64,000 nucleotides of DNA from Bacteroides sp. GTDB taxonomy: Bacteria > Bacteroidota > Bacteroidia > Bacteroidales > Muribaculaceae. The DNA lies in contig JAMPBJ010000001.1 in assembly GCA_023666835.1 (NCBI GenBank), forward strand, positions 464,115-528,114, given 5' to 3'. Positions 54,679-63,635 of the stretch are shown here, one piece after another; position 1 is the first letter of the stretch, and each line of letters starts with the position of its first letter. The notes under the pieces were generated by a model, which was given only the letters and a program-made list of their open reading frames with translations, did not search any database and was not told where the DNA came from. The translations under genes were made by a program, and so were the position numbers.

Positions 54679-55989
54679 TTATCGTCCGATGGAGCTGTAG
54701 CGCAATCCTTCGTCGGAGAGTTCGGCCGGATCGTAGATGTTGCGTCCGTCGACCACCAGATCGCCGCGCATCGATTTGCGCACCACAGCCCATGAAGGTA
54801 CGCGAAATTGTTTCCATTCGGTCAGCAGAGCCACGGCATCGGCATCGACAACGGCATCATACATGTCGCGGGCATACTTAACGGAGTCGCCCAGTCGACG
54901 TCGACATTCATCCATGGCTACCGGATCATAGACCACAACTTCGGCCCCGCTTTCGAGCAGTCGGTTGATGACAACAATCGAAGGAGCCTGACGCATGTCG
55001 TCGGTTTCAGGCTTGAATGCAAGTCCCCAAAGTGCTATCCGTTTGCCCTTGACATCTCCCAGTCCATCACGAAGTTTGTGGAACACAACCTCTTTTTGCG
55101 ACTCATTGACTGCCTCAACGGCTTCGATGATTCGCATGCGATAGCCACATTGACGTCCGGTATTGGCAAGCGCTCTGACATCTTTGGGGAAACAACTGCC
55201 TCCGTAGCCACAGCCGGGATACAGGAACTTTCGGCCGATGCGATCGTCGCTGCCGATGCCTTTGCGCACCATGTTGACGTCGGCTCCGACTATTTCGCAC
55301 AGATTGGCAATGTCGTTCATGAATGAAATGCGGGTGGCCAGCATGGAGTTGGCTGCGTATTTGGTCATTTCGGCCGAAGCTATGTCCATAAAGATCACGC
55401 GGAAATTGTTGAGCAGAAAGGGTCGATAGAGCCGTTCCATGACTCTGCGTGCGCGAGGTGAATCAGTACCTATCACCACGCGATCAGGCGACATAAAGTC
55501 CTTTATGGCAGCTCCTTCCTTTAGGAATTCGGGGTTGGATGCCACTTCAAAGGGTATTTCCGCGCCGCGCTCAGCCAAGGCTGAATCGATGTCGGCGCTG
55601 ACTATCCGCGACGTCCCGACGGGCACCGTGCTTTTGGTGACAAAAATGGTGTAGCGGTTGATAAGCGATCCGAATGTACGAGCCACATTTCTGACATATG
55701 ATAGATCGGCGCTCCCATCCTCGTCGGGAGGAGTGCCCACTGCGCAAAACACCACTTCGACCTTGTCGATGCATTCGGCCAGATCGGTGGTGAAATGCAA
55801 TCGCCCGGCTTGGACGTTACGCTTCACAAGATCGTCAAGTCCGGGTTCATAGATGGGAATCTCGCCTTTATGCAGTGCCTCGATTTTGCGGCTGTCAATA
55901 TCGACACACGTCACGTCGATGCCCACTTCTGCAAAGCATGCTCCCGAAACGAGTCCGACATATCCTGTTCCTACGATTGCTATATTCAT
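54679..55989 (-). CDS. ugd: UDP-glucose 6-dehydrogenase
   Basis: A 436-residue enzyme that oxidises UDP-glucose to UDP-glucuronate for surface polysaccharides. The NAD site is IAIVGTGYVGLVSGACFAEV; the catalytic Cys266 lies in GYGGSCFPKDV; GLAFKPETDDMRQAPS is the C-terminal UDP-binding block. A -7 box TATCTTTG lies at 56058-56065 without a good -33 box. Confidence 0.95.
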   Translation of the reverse strand: MNIAIVGTGYVGLVSGACFAEVGIDVTCVDIDSRKIEALHKGEIPIYEPGLDDLVKRNVQAGRLHFTTDLAECIDKVEVVFCAVGTPPDEDGSADLSYVRNVARTFGSLINRYTIFVTKSTVPVGTSRIVSADIDSALAERGAEIPFEVASNPEFLKEGAAIKDFMSPDRVVIGTDSPRARRVMERLYRPFLLNNFRVIFMDIASAEMTKYAANSMLATRISFMNDIANLCEIVGADVNMVRKGIGSDDRIGRKFLYPGCGYGGSCFPKDVRALANTGRQCGYRMRIIEAVEAVNESQKEVVFHKLRDGLGDVKGKRIALWGLAFKPETDDMRQAPSIVVINRLLESGAEVVVYDPVAMDECRRRLGDSVKYARDMYDAVVDADAVALLTEWKQFRVPSWAVVRKSMRGDLVVDGRNIYDPAELSDEGLRYSSIGR

Positions 55990-56150
55990 TGAAAATAAAT
56001 GTTATTGTTCAACTTCATGACCCTTGAGAAAGTGATGGGCCGTGAGAAAAAGTATCGCAAAGATACCAAAAAATATAATTTTCAGCCCGGTTTGACGTTA
56101 CTATTTTAGCAAATGAATCTATTTGCCGTTTTGAGCTCAATAAGAAGAAA

Positions 56151-58565
56151 ATGCATCGATTAAAGATAATAACCGCAATCATAATTTTTTTATCGTCACT
56201 GCCGACCGCTATGGCCGCGAGCGTAAACATTCGCGGTCGCGTTGTCGACCAAGCCAACGAGCCCATTGTAGCTGCCTCTGTTAAAGTGGTGGGTACTTCG
56301 ACCGGCACCACCACCAATACTGATGGAAACTATAAACTATCGGTGGCTCAGCGCGATACGATAGTCATTCAGTTTAGTTGCATCGGTTACAACGATGAGC
56401 GGCGTACGCTTGTGAAGCCATCGGGCGATCTGACCATCAATATCCGGCTACGGGAAAAGTCTGTTGAGCTCAGTGGCGTTGAGGTGACTGATATGCGGCG
56501 TCAGACCGATGCCATGCAGCGCATGAGCACCGACGACTATCGCCGGGCAGCCGATGCCTCCGGTAATACTGTGGAATCCATGATACAGACCTTAGCAGGA
56601 GTGAGCTCTTCCAACGAATTGTCATCGCAATATTCAGTCAGAGGCGGCACGTATGATGAAAACAGTGTGCGCATCAATGGCATAGAAGTATATCGTCCTC
56701 AGCTCATTTCGTCGGGCCAGCAGGAAGGCCTTTCGGTCATCAATCCCGATCTTGTCGGTTCGGTGGAATTCTCAACCGGCGGATTCGGTGCTGAATATGC
56801 CGACAGAATGTCGTCGGCACTCGACATCACATACCGCCAGCCTGAATCGTTCGAGGGCAGCCTTGGGTTGAGTCTAATGGGAGGGAACATTGCCATCGGG
56901 CAGAGCTCCGGCGCTTTTTCCCAACTCCACGGCATTCGCTACAAAAAGAACAATTCCCTGCTTTCTTCGATGGAAACGAAGGGCGAATATGATCCGTCGT
57001 TCTTTGACTATCAGACCAATCTGACGCTTAAACTCGGATCGAAATGGAGCATGGCTGTACTGGGCAACATTGCCATCAACAAGTATAACTTTACGCCTCA
57101 GGATCGCACCACCAATTTTGGTACAGCCAATGATGCCAAGCAGTTCAAGGTTTATTTTGACGGTCAGGAAAAAGATAGATTTGAGACCTTTTTCGGCGCA
57201 TTCACTCTGGGATACAAACCGTCGTCGTCAACTGATCTGCGAATGATTTTTTCTGGATTTCTCAACAACGAACTGGTCACCTACGACATTTCAGGTGAAT
57301 ACTGGCTTGACCAGGCCGGCGGAGAGTCAAACGGATCGGAAGTCGGTGGCGAACTTGGCGTAGGCCGATATCACGAACATGCACGAAACCGTTTGAAATC
57401 AAAAGTGTTTGATGTGACGTTTCAAGGATTGTCGATTTTCGGCAAGAATCGGCTTAGCTACGGTTTGTCGTTTAAAAAGGAAAGCATCATGGAGCGATCG
57501 CGCGAATGGGAGCGGCGTGATTCAGCCGGATATTCGTTGCCCTTCGATCCGGGTGCACTCAAAGTGGTCTACAATCTGTCATCCAACCAGGATCTGTCAT
57601 CGACCCGATTTGCCGCATTCATTCAGGATAATATCCGATTCAATGCTTCGGCCGGTTTCTTCAATCTCAATGCCGGCATCCGACTTTCGTATTGGGACTA
57701 TAACAAGGAATTTCTTTTCAGTCCTCGTTTGAGTTTCGGATTTGTTCCGGAGCGCAATGACAGATGGACATTCCGTTTTGCCACAGGCCTTTACTATCAA
57801 TCGCCGTTCTATAAGGAATTTCGCAAACAGCAGACCGATCCGCTGGGCAACACTACGGTTGTGCTCAACAAGGACATCAAGTCGCAACGAAGCCTGCAAT
57901 TCATCTTGGGAACTGACTATACGTTCCGTACCCTCGGACGCCCGTTCCGACTTACAGCAGAGGCCTACTATAAAGCACTTTCGGATCTGATACCCTATGA
58001 GATAGATAATCTCAAGCTCGTATATTCCGGTCAGAATCAATCTAAAGGCTATGCAATGGGTTTGGACTTCAAACTGTTTGGCCAGTTTGTACCCGGAAGT
58101 GACTCCTGGATCAGTTTTTCGCTGATGAAAACCAACGAAGATCTCAACGGCGTGAACGTGCCTCGCCCTAACGACCGCCGCTATGGCTTTGCCCTTTATT
58201 TCACCGACTATTTCCCTAAGATCCCTCGTTTAAAATTTTCATTGAGAGGCATATTCAACGATGGCCTTCCTGTGACAGCGCCGCGCTCTACACGTGACAA
58301 AGGCTACTTCCGCACTCCGGCCTACAAGCGCGTTGACGTCGGCCTGTCGTATGGCCTTCTGACTCCACTGAAGGATGGTGAAAGTCGAGAAGGATTCTGG
58401 AGACATTTCAAAAGTATCTGGCTCGGATTTGATGTGTTCAATCTTTTCGATATCTCCAACGTCAGCTCTTATTACTGGGTGACCGACGTCAACGGACTAC
58501 AGTATGCAGTGCCGAACTATTTGACACGTCGACAGTTCAATGTCCGTCTGACAATTGACTTCTGA
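56151..58565 (+). CDS. TonB-dependent receptor with N-terminal carboxypeptidase-like domain
   Basis: An 804-residue outer-membrane receptor. Signal peptide (cleavage near AMA-ASV), then a beta-sandwich domain (about residues 25-105, IRGRVVDQANEPIVAASVKV), a plug domain (about 115-220, SVRGGTYDENSVRINGIEVY) and a 22-strand barrel ending in TIDF with a terminal Phe. No SusD partner follows, so it is not a standard glycan-uptake pair; iron, cobalamin or peptide substrates are possible. It starts a run with a porin and a solute-binding protein. Confidence 0.92.
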   Translation: MHRLKIITAIIIFLSSLPTAMAASVNIRGRVVDQANEPIVAASVKVVGTSTGTTTNTDGNYKLSVAQRDTIVIQFSCIGYNDERRTLVKPSGDLTINIRLREKSVELSGVEVTDMRRQTDAMQRMSTDDYRRAADASGNTVESMIQTLAGVSSSNELSSQYSVRGGTYDENSVRINGIEVYRPQLISSGQQEGLSVINPDLVGSVEFSTGGFGAEYADRMSSALDITYRQPESFEGSLGLSLMGGNIAIGQSSGAFSQLHGIRYKKNNSLLSSMETKGEYDPSFFDYQTNLTLKLGSKWSMAVLGNIAINKYNFTPQDRTTNFGTANDAKQFKVYFDGQEKDRFETFFGAFTLGYKPSSSTDLRMIFSGFLNNELVTYDISGEYWLDQAGGESNGSEVGGELGVGRYHEHARNRLKSKVFDVTFQGLSIFGKNRLSYGLSFKKESIMERSREWERRDSAGYSLPFDPGALKVVYNLSSNQDLSSTRFAAFIQDNIRFNASAGFFNLNAGIRLSYWDYNKEFLFSPRLSFGFVPERNDRWTFRFATGLYYQSPFYKEFRKQQTDPLGNTTVVLNKDIKSQRSLQFILGTDYTFRTLGRPFRLTAEAYYKALSDLIPYEIDNLKLVYSGQNQSKGYAMGLDFKLFGQFVPGSDSWISFSLMKTNEDLNGVNVPRPNDRRYGFALYFTDYFPKIPRLKFSLRGIFNDGLPVTAPRSTRDKGYFRTPAYKRVDVGLSYGLLTPLKDGESREGFWRHFKSIWLGFDVFNLFDISNVSSYYWVTDVNGLQYAVPNYLTRRQFNVRLTIDF

Positions 58566-58604
58566 TCCTCCTGTTGTCATTCGGTGATATTTTACAGCGT
58601 CTGT

Positions 58605-58635
58605 TTGCTGTCAGATTAAAATTTAGTAATTTTGT
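58605..58635 (+). promoter_or_regulatory. Promoter next to the porin start codon
   Basis: TTTG (58605-58608), 19 nt, TAATTTTG (58628-58635), an exact match whose -7 box ends 7 nt before the ATG at 58643. Confidence 0.65.
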
Positions 58636-58642
58636 AGTCGAT

Positions 58643-60637
58643 ATGATACGACGGCGAATAATATTCATCATAGCATCGGTTCTCATTGCAGTTGCTTCCG
58701 CCATGGCCGAAGAACCCGCTGCCAACATTGAGTCGAAGTCCTATGCATGGACTCTGCTTCAACCTCTTGGCATCCATGAACCATCGACTATCGATACGAT
58801 GCTTTACAACTATGGACAGCGCTCCGTGCCTTCCGAACAATCGATCGCTTATGCGTCGGTTGGCAATCTTGGAGGCTCTGGTCTTAATATGATATACTTT
58901 GATCGCTCACCGGTCAGCGATTTCTTCTTCCGCGATGCTCTCAGCGCGTGGCTTCCTATGCAGGGCGACCACAGATTCTACAACACTCGCATCCCGATGA
59001 CGTTGTTGAGCTATAACACCGGAGGCGGACGAGAAAACAAACAGGACCGGCTCCAAGCCACATTTTCCGGCAATGCCACTTCGCGTCTGCAATTCGGAGC
59101 CAATGTCGACTATCTCTATTCCAAAGGATCGTATGCCAACCAGGCTGTGAAAAATCTCATGTGGGGATTGGCAAGCTCGTATATGGGCGAACGATATGAA
59201 TATCAAGCGTTTTTCAATCACTACAACGGGTTGAATCAGGACAATGGCGGTATCACCGATCCTCTTTACATCACCGACCCTGCCGAGCTGCAGGGCGGTC
59301 AGACCACGATCGACGCCAAAAGCATTCCTACCAACCTCACTGCCGCCCGAACGCGACTCAAAGGTCAGGAATTCTATATGAACCACCGCTATAAACTGGG
59401 GTTCTGGGAAATCACGCCTCCCAACGACTCTATCCCGGGCGATACGGTTGAGCATCGTCGGCTGATACCTGTCACCTCCTTTGTGTGGACTCTCGACTAC
59501 AATAGCGGTAATCATACATTCTACAATAATTCGCCATCAGAGGCTGCTACTTTCTGGGACAATACTTATCTCACAACAGGCAACTCAACTTCGCCGACAC
59601 GTTATTGGTCGTTGCGCAACACATTGGGCATACAGCTGCTGGAAGGATTCAACAAATACGCTAAAGCCGGGTTAGCAGCTTATGTCACTCATGAGATACG
59701 CCGCTACTCGTTATGTCCCGACACGATTGCCATCAGTGGCGACGACCGCCCTTCGGTGCTGACACCGTATCCTTACGATGCAAAATTGGCTCGCCGAACT
59801 ACGCAAAATCTTCTCTATGTCGGAGGGCAACTGACCAAACAACAAGGATCTCTTTTGCGCTACGAAGCCACGGCACGATTCGGTATCGTCGGACCTGCAG
59901 CCGGAGAAATTGATGTCAACGGTAGAGCGAGTGCTCGTTTCCGTCTCTTCGGCGATACTGTAAGTGTGACTGCCTACGGACGGTTTGCCAACGAAAAGGT
60001 TCCGTTCCTGCTCGACAACTATGTGTCAAATCATTTTATCTGGCAAAACGATTTCGGCAAGATCCGTCGATTCAGGGTGGGAGGCGAAATCAACATACCA
60101 CATACTAACACTTGGGTCAATGTAGGCGTTGAGAATATTCAGAATGCAGTATTCTTCAATCCCATGTCGTTGCCCGAGCAGAAGGGCGGTAGCGTGCAGG
60201 TGCTCAGTGCCACTCTCAATCAGAACTTCCGCGTTGGTATACTCAACTGGAACAACCGACTGACGTTTCAAACCACATCGGACGATGCTGTGATCCCGCT
60301 TCCCAAATTTGCAGTCTACAGCAATTTGTTCATACGGTTCAGAGTAGCTCGTGTATTGCTTGTCGACTTTGGTATTGATTGCGACTATTATACAAAATAT
60401 TACGCTCCCGGATTCCAGCCTGCCACCATGAGTTTCTACAATCAGCGTGAGGTGAAAGTGGGCAATTATCCGTTCATGAATGTCTATGCCAACATGAAGT
60501 TAAAGCGTGCCAGATTCTACATCATGATGTCGCACGTCAATGAAGGCATGACCGGCAAGAACTATTTTGCAATGCCCAATTATCCGATGAATCCCCGCCG
60601 TTTCCAGATGGGCGTATCGGTTGATTTTGCCAATTAG
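58643..60637 (+). CDS. Putative porin (Bacteroidota large barrel family)
   Basis: A 664-residue outer-membrane protein that resembles the putative porin family of Bacteroidota. Signal peptide to about residue 22 (VASAMA-EEP), then a long run of alternating strands and a final YPMNPRRFQMGVSVDFAN. No plug domain. The ATG at 58643 is preferred: the frame opens at 58574, but that is upstream of the promoter. It lies 77 bp after the TonB-dependent receptor and 2 bp before the solute-binding protein. Confidence 0.8.
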   Translation: MIRRRIIFIIASVLIAVASAMAEEPAANIESKSYAWTLLQPLGIHEPSTIDTMLYNYGQRSVPSEQSIAYASVGNLGGSGLNMIYFDRSPVSDFFFRDALSAWLPMQGDHRFYNTRIPMTLLSYNTGGGRENKQDRLQATFSGNATSRLQFGANVDYLYSKGSYANQAVKNLMWGLASSYMGERYEYQAFFNHYNGLNQDNGGITDPLYITDPAELQGGQTTIDAKSIPTNLTAARTRLKGQEFYMNHRYKLGFWEITPPNDSIPGDTVEHRRLIPVTSFVWTLDYNSGNHTFYNNSPSEAATFWDNTYLTTGNSTSPTRYWSLRNTLGIQLLEGFNKYAKAGLAAYVTHEIRRYSLCPDTIAISGDDRPSVLTPYPYDAKLARRTTQNLLYVGGQLTKQQGSLLRYEATARFGIVGPAAGEIDVNGRASARFRLFGDTVSVTAYGRFANEKVPFLLDNYVSNHFIWQNDFGKIRRFRVGGEINIPHTNTWVNVGVENIQNAVFFNPMSLPEQKGGSVQVLSATLNQNFRVGILNWNNRLTFQTTSDDAVIPLPKFAVYSNLFIRFRVARVLLVDFGIDCDYYTKYYAPGFQPATMSFYNQREVKVGNYPFMNVYANMKLKRARFYIMMSHVNEGMTGKNYFAMPNYPMNPRRFQMGVSVDFAN

Positions 60638-60639
60638 CA

Positions 60640-61503
60640 GTGAGAACATCGCTTAAATCAAAAAACCGATTACTGGTGCTGTTGGTGGCACTTCTTTCAG
60701 GTGTTGTCGTACTGATGATAATGCTCAGAGGCTGTTCGGAGCAAGGAAAAGAGATAAGCAATGCACCTTTTGTGAAATCGCACGGTGACACGTTGGATAT
60801 CGCGATTGACTATGGTCCGATGTCGATGTATGCACATGGCGATTCGATCGGAGGATTCAACTATGAGTTGCTCAAGGGAATCTCTCAACTTGGCAATCTG
60901 AAATTCAAACTTCATCCTTTTACGTCGCTCGACAGCGCGCTGACCCTGATGGGAAACGGACTTATCGATATAGTTATTGCCGACGCTCCCTCCACGCTCG
61001 ACTTCAAGAATCGATTTGTTTTCTCTACTCCGGTGTCGCTCGACAGGCAGGTGCTTGTGGAGCATACAGGCGACACGGCAGTCGACCGCGTTGGCAGCCA
61101 ACTTGATCTCGGAGGAAAAAACGTATGGGTCGTAGCCGGTTCACCCACCGAAGGCCGATTGAGAAATCTGGCCGAAGAGATAGGCGATACAATATATATC
61201 AACAGTGACCCTCAATACAGTGCAGAACTCCTTTATATGCTTACGTCGATCGGCCAGATCCGGCTTTGTGTTATCAATGAAGGGCTTGCACGGAAAATGT
61301 CGCAGCAGTCATCGGGAGCTGAAATCGCGGCACACGTGTCATTCACTCAATTTCAATGTTGGATGATGAATCGACAGTCGAAACGCCTCAAGCAACATCT
61401 TGATTCCCTTTTGGAGACATATAAAAAGAGCCCCGCATATGCGGAGCTCTGTAGAAGGTATTCGGTCGAACCTGCTATCAAGAAGGATCAGAAAGAAGAC
61501 TGA
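60640..61503 (+). CDS. Membrane-anchored family 3 solute-binding-protein-like (MltF N-domain-like)
   Basis: A 287-residue protein with a GTG start, as no ATG occurs before the membrane segment. A hydrophobic stretch (about residues 9-30) ends in LRGC, which could be a lipobox or just a TM anchor. The rest resembles an amino-acid-type (SBP_bac_3) domain: GGFNYELLKGISQLG, LIDIVIADAP and the hinge VWVVAGSPTEG. MltF has such a domain plus a lytic transglycosylase; that second part is missing here. The 3' end overlaps the convergent htpG by 26 bp and contains the htpG terminator. Confidence 0.75.
   Translation: MRTSLKSKNRLLVLLVALLSGVVVLMIMLRGCSEQGKEISNAPFVKSHGDTLDIAIDYGPMSMYAHGDSIGGFNYELLKGISQLGNLKFKLHPFTSLDSALTLMGNGLIDIVIADAPSTLDFKNRFVFSTPVSLDRQVLVEHTGDTAVDRVGSQLDLGGKNVWVVAGSPTEGRLRNLAEEIGDTIYINSDPQYSAELLYMLTSIGQIRLCVINEGLARKMSQQSSGAEIAAHVSFTQFQCWMMNRQSKRLKQHLDSLLETYKKSPAYAELCRRYSVEPAIKKDQKED
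61427..61450 (-). terminator. htpG terminator inside the solute-binding-protein coding sequence
   Basis: On the minus strand AGAGCTCCGCAT pairs with ATGCGGGGCTCT (one mismatch), followed by TTTTTAT. It lies 28 bp beyond the htpG stop and is read as codons of the opposite-strand gene (KSPAYAEL). Confidence 0.75.
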
Positions 61504-63538
61504 CCGATCGACGGATAAATTCATTAAGATCGGAACCACGAAGCAATCCATTGACCAAAAGTGCCAAATCTACCAATTGACGTACGACGGGCTGAGACGA
61601 AGCATACTCGGTGGATTCTTTCTTTATCAACGATCGCTTGTGAGTGACAGCTTCGTCGTTGCGACGGATTTCATTTTGTTCCTCTTCAGTGGGTTTGCCG
61701 TCCTTGGCATTCTTGCGAATCTGCTCGGTGCGGTCGTTGGTCAGGTCAATCTCTGCAAACAGCGGGTCAAGTGTGGGCATCAGTGCTTCATCGGCTTGGT
61801 TGAGCAGACGTTTGATCACATTATTTTCAGTGTTTACGATCAGATTGTAGCTGTCGGGAAGCTCGGCGTAGAAGCTCATGCCCGGCTGCATTGCAGCCAT
61901 GTCTTTCATGCGTCGCATATATTCGTTCTGAGTGATAAGCACCGGATTGGCATCTGCATTCAAGGCTTCGAACGTGACAACGAATTCAGCTTTCTGAACG
62001 TTGGGAATCTGTGAACGGAACATTTCTGTCAACATGTCGCGCTGACGGCCGGTGAGTTCAACACTCCTTCGATCCGACTTAGGTATGAGATTGTCGACTG
62101 TGTCGGAGTCAACACGAACGAATCTCGATTTTTCAATCTTGCTTTCAAGAAGACCGATGAAGTGGCTTTCAAGCTGGCCTTGCATGTCAAGAACGTTGTA
62201 GCCGCGATCGATGGCATCCTTAATATAGGTGTACTGGCCGATAGGATCGGTGGTGTAAAGATAAACCACATCACCATCCTTGTCGGTCTGCTCGCCCTCG
62301 ATGAGAGTGCGGTATTGCTCAAGCTGATAGTACTTGCCTTCGGTGTCTTTAAGAAGAACAAATTTCATTGCTGCATCGCAGAATTTCTGGTCAGTCAGCA
62401 TGCCGTACTGTATGAAGATCTTGATATCGTCCCATTTCTTTTCGAAATCTGCGCGGTCGTTGCGGAAAATTTCTTCCAGACGCGATTCCACCTTCTTGGT
62501 GATGTAGCCTGAGATCTTCTTGACGGCAGAGTCGCTCTGAAGATACGATCGCGACACGTTGAGCGGAATGTCGGGCGAATCGATGACTCCTTGCAGGAGC
62601 ATCATGAATTCCGGAACCACGCCTTCTACCGAATCGGTCACGTAGACCTGGTTGCAATAGAGCTGTATTCTGTTTTTCGTTATTTCAAAGTTGTTTTTGA
62701 TTTTAGGGAAGAAGAGGATACCGGTCAGATTAAACGGATAGTCAACGTTGAGGTGGATCCAGAAGAGAGGGTCTTCCTGGCCGGGATAAAGCTCGTGGTA
62801 GAAATTCAGATAGTCTTTGTCGGTCAAGTCGGCCGGTTTGCTTGTCCATATGGGCTCGGTGGAATTAACCACATTGTCGCGGTCGGTGTCGACATATTTT
62901 CCGTCTTTCCATTCCTGCTCTTTACCGAAGATGACCGGAACCGGAAGGAACCGACAATATTTCTTAAGTAGGGCATTGATCTCAGTGGGCTCGAGGAATT
63001 TCTTGTTCTCATCGTCGATATACAGGATAATATCTGTGCCTCGCGTTGCCTTGTCGCAAGCCTCCATGGTGTAGTCAGGCGATCCGTCGCATGTCCAGAT
63101 CACACCCGTAGCACCCTCCTGATAGGAAAGAGATCGGATCTCAACTTTTTTGGCCACCATGAATGCTGAATAGAATCCGAGACCAAAGTGTCCTATGATG
63201 GCATTAGCATTGTCTTTGTATTTTTCAAGAAATTCTTCGGCACCAGAAAAGGCTATCTGGTTTATGTATTTGTCAACGTCGTCTGCAGTCATGCCAATGC
63301 CGTGGTCACTGACGGTCAGCGTGCCGGCTTCACGATCGATGCTGACATTTACGCTCATGTTGCCAAGCTCGCCCTTGAATTGTCCAAACGATGCAAGAGT
63401 CTTGAGTTTTTGTGTTGCATCAACGGCATTTGATACTAATTCGCGAAGAAATATCTCATGATCAGAGTAGAGAAATTTCTTGATCACCGGGAAAATGTTT
63501 TCGGTCGTAACGCCGATTGTACCTTTCTGTGCAGTCAT
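61478..63538 (-). CDS. htpG: Hsp90 chaperone HtpG
   Basis: A 686-residue Hsp90. The N-terminal ATP site has LVSNAVDATQK, HGIGMTADDVDKYIN and GHFGLGFYSAFMVA; the middle domain has VYVTDSVEGVVPEFM and DSPDIPLNVSRSYLQ. Length is slightly above the 624-residue E. coli protein, with a longer tail including RNDEAVTHKRSLIKKE. No exact promoter is seen upstream. Next to the clp gene. Confidence 0.96.
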   Translation of the reverse strand: MTAQKGTIGVTTENIFPVIKKFLYSDHEIFLRELVSNAVDATQKLKTLASFGQFKGELGNMSVNVSIDREAGTLTVSDHGIGMTADDVDKYINQIAFSGAEEFLEKYKDNANAIIGHFGLGFYSAFMVAKKVEIRSLSYQEGATGVIWTCDGSPDYTMEACDKATRGTDIILYIDDENKKFLEPTEINALLKKYCRFLPVPVIFGKEQEWKDGKYVDTDRDNVVNSTEPIWTSKPADLTDKDYLNFYHELYPGQEDPLFWIHLNVDYPFNLTGILFFPKIKNNFEITKNRIQLYCNQVYVTDSVEGVVPEFMMLLQGVIDSPDIPLNVSRSYLQSDSAVKKISGYITKKVESRLEEIFRNDRADFEKKWDDIKIFIQYGMLTDQKFCDAAMKFVLLKDTEGKYYQLEQYRTLIEGEQTDKDGDVVYLYTTDPIGQYTYIKDAIDRGYNVLDMQGQLESHFIGLLESKIEKSRFVRVDSDTVDNLIPKSDRRSVELTGRQRDMLTEMFRSQIPNVQKAEFVVTFEALNADANPVLITQNEYMRRMKDMAAMQPGMSFYAELPDSYNLIVNTENNVIKRLLNQADEALMPTLDPLFAEIDLTNDRTEQIRKNAKDGKPTEEEQNEIRRNDEAVTHKRSLIKKESTEYASSQPVVRQLVDLALLVNGLLRGSDLNEFIRRSVSLLSDPS

Positions 63539-63584
63539 TATATAATGTATTTAGAGTTATCTTACATAAGAACAAACATGCAAA

Positions 63585-63615
63585 AAAAATGCCACATTGG
63601 GTATGTGGCATTTTT
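63585..63615 (-). terminator. Terminator of the clpC/clpB-type gene
   Basis: A perfect 13-bp stem, 63585-63597 with 63603-63615, loop 5 nt; a run of eight T follows on the minus strand. Confidence 0.85.
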
Positions 63616-63635
63616 ATGATATTTAACTGACAGGA

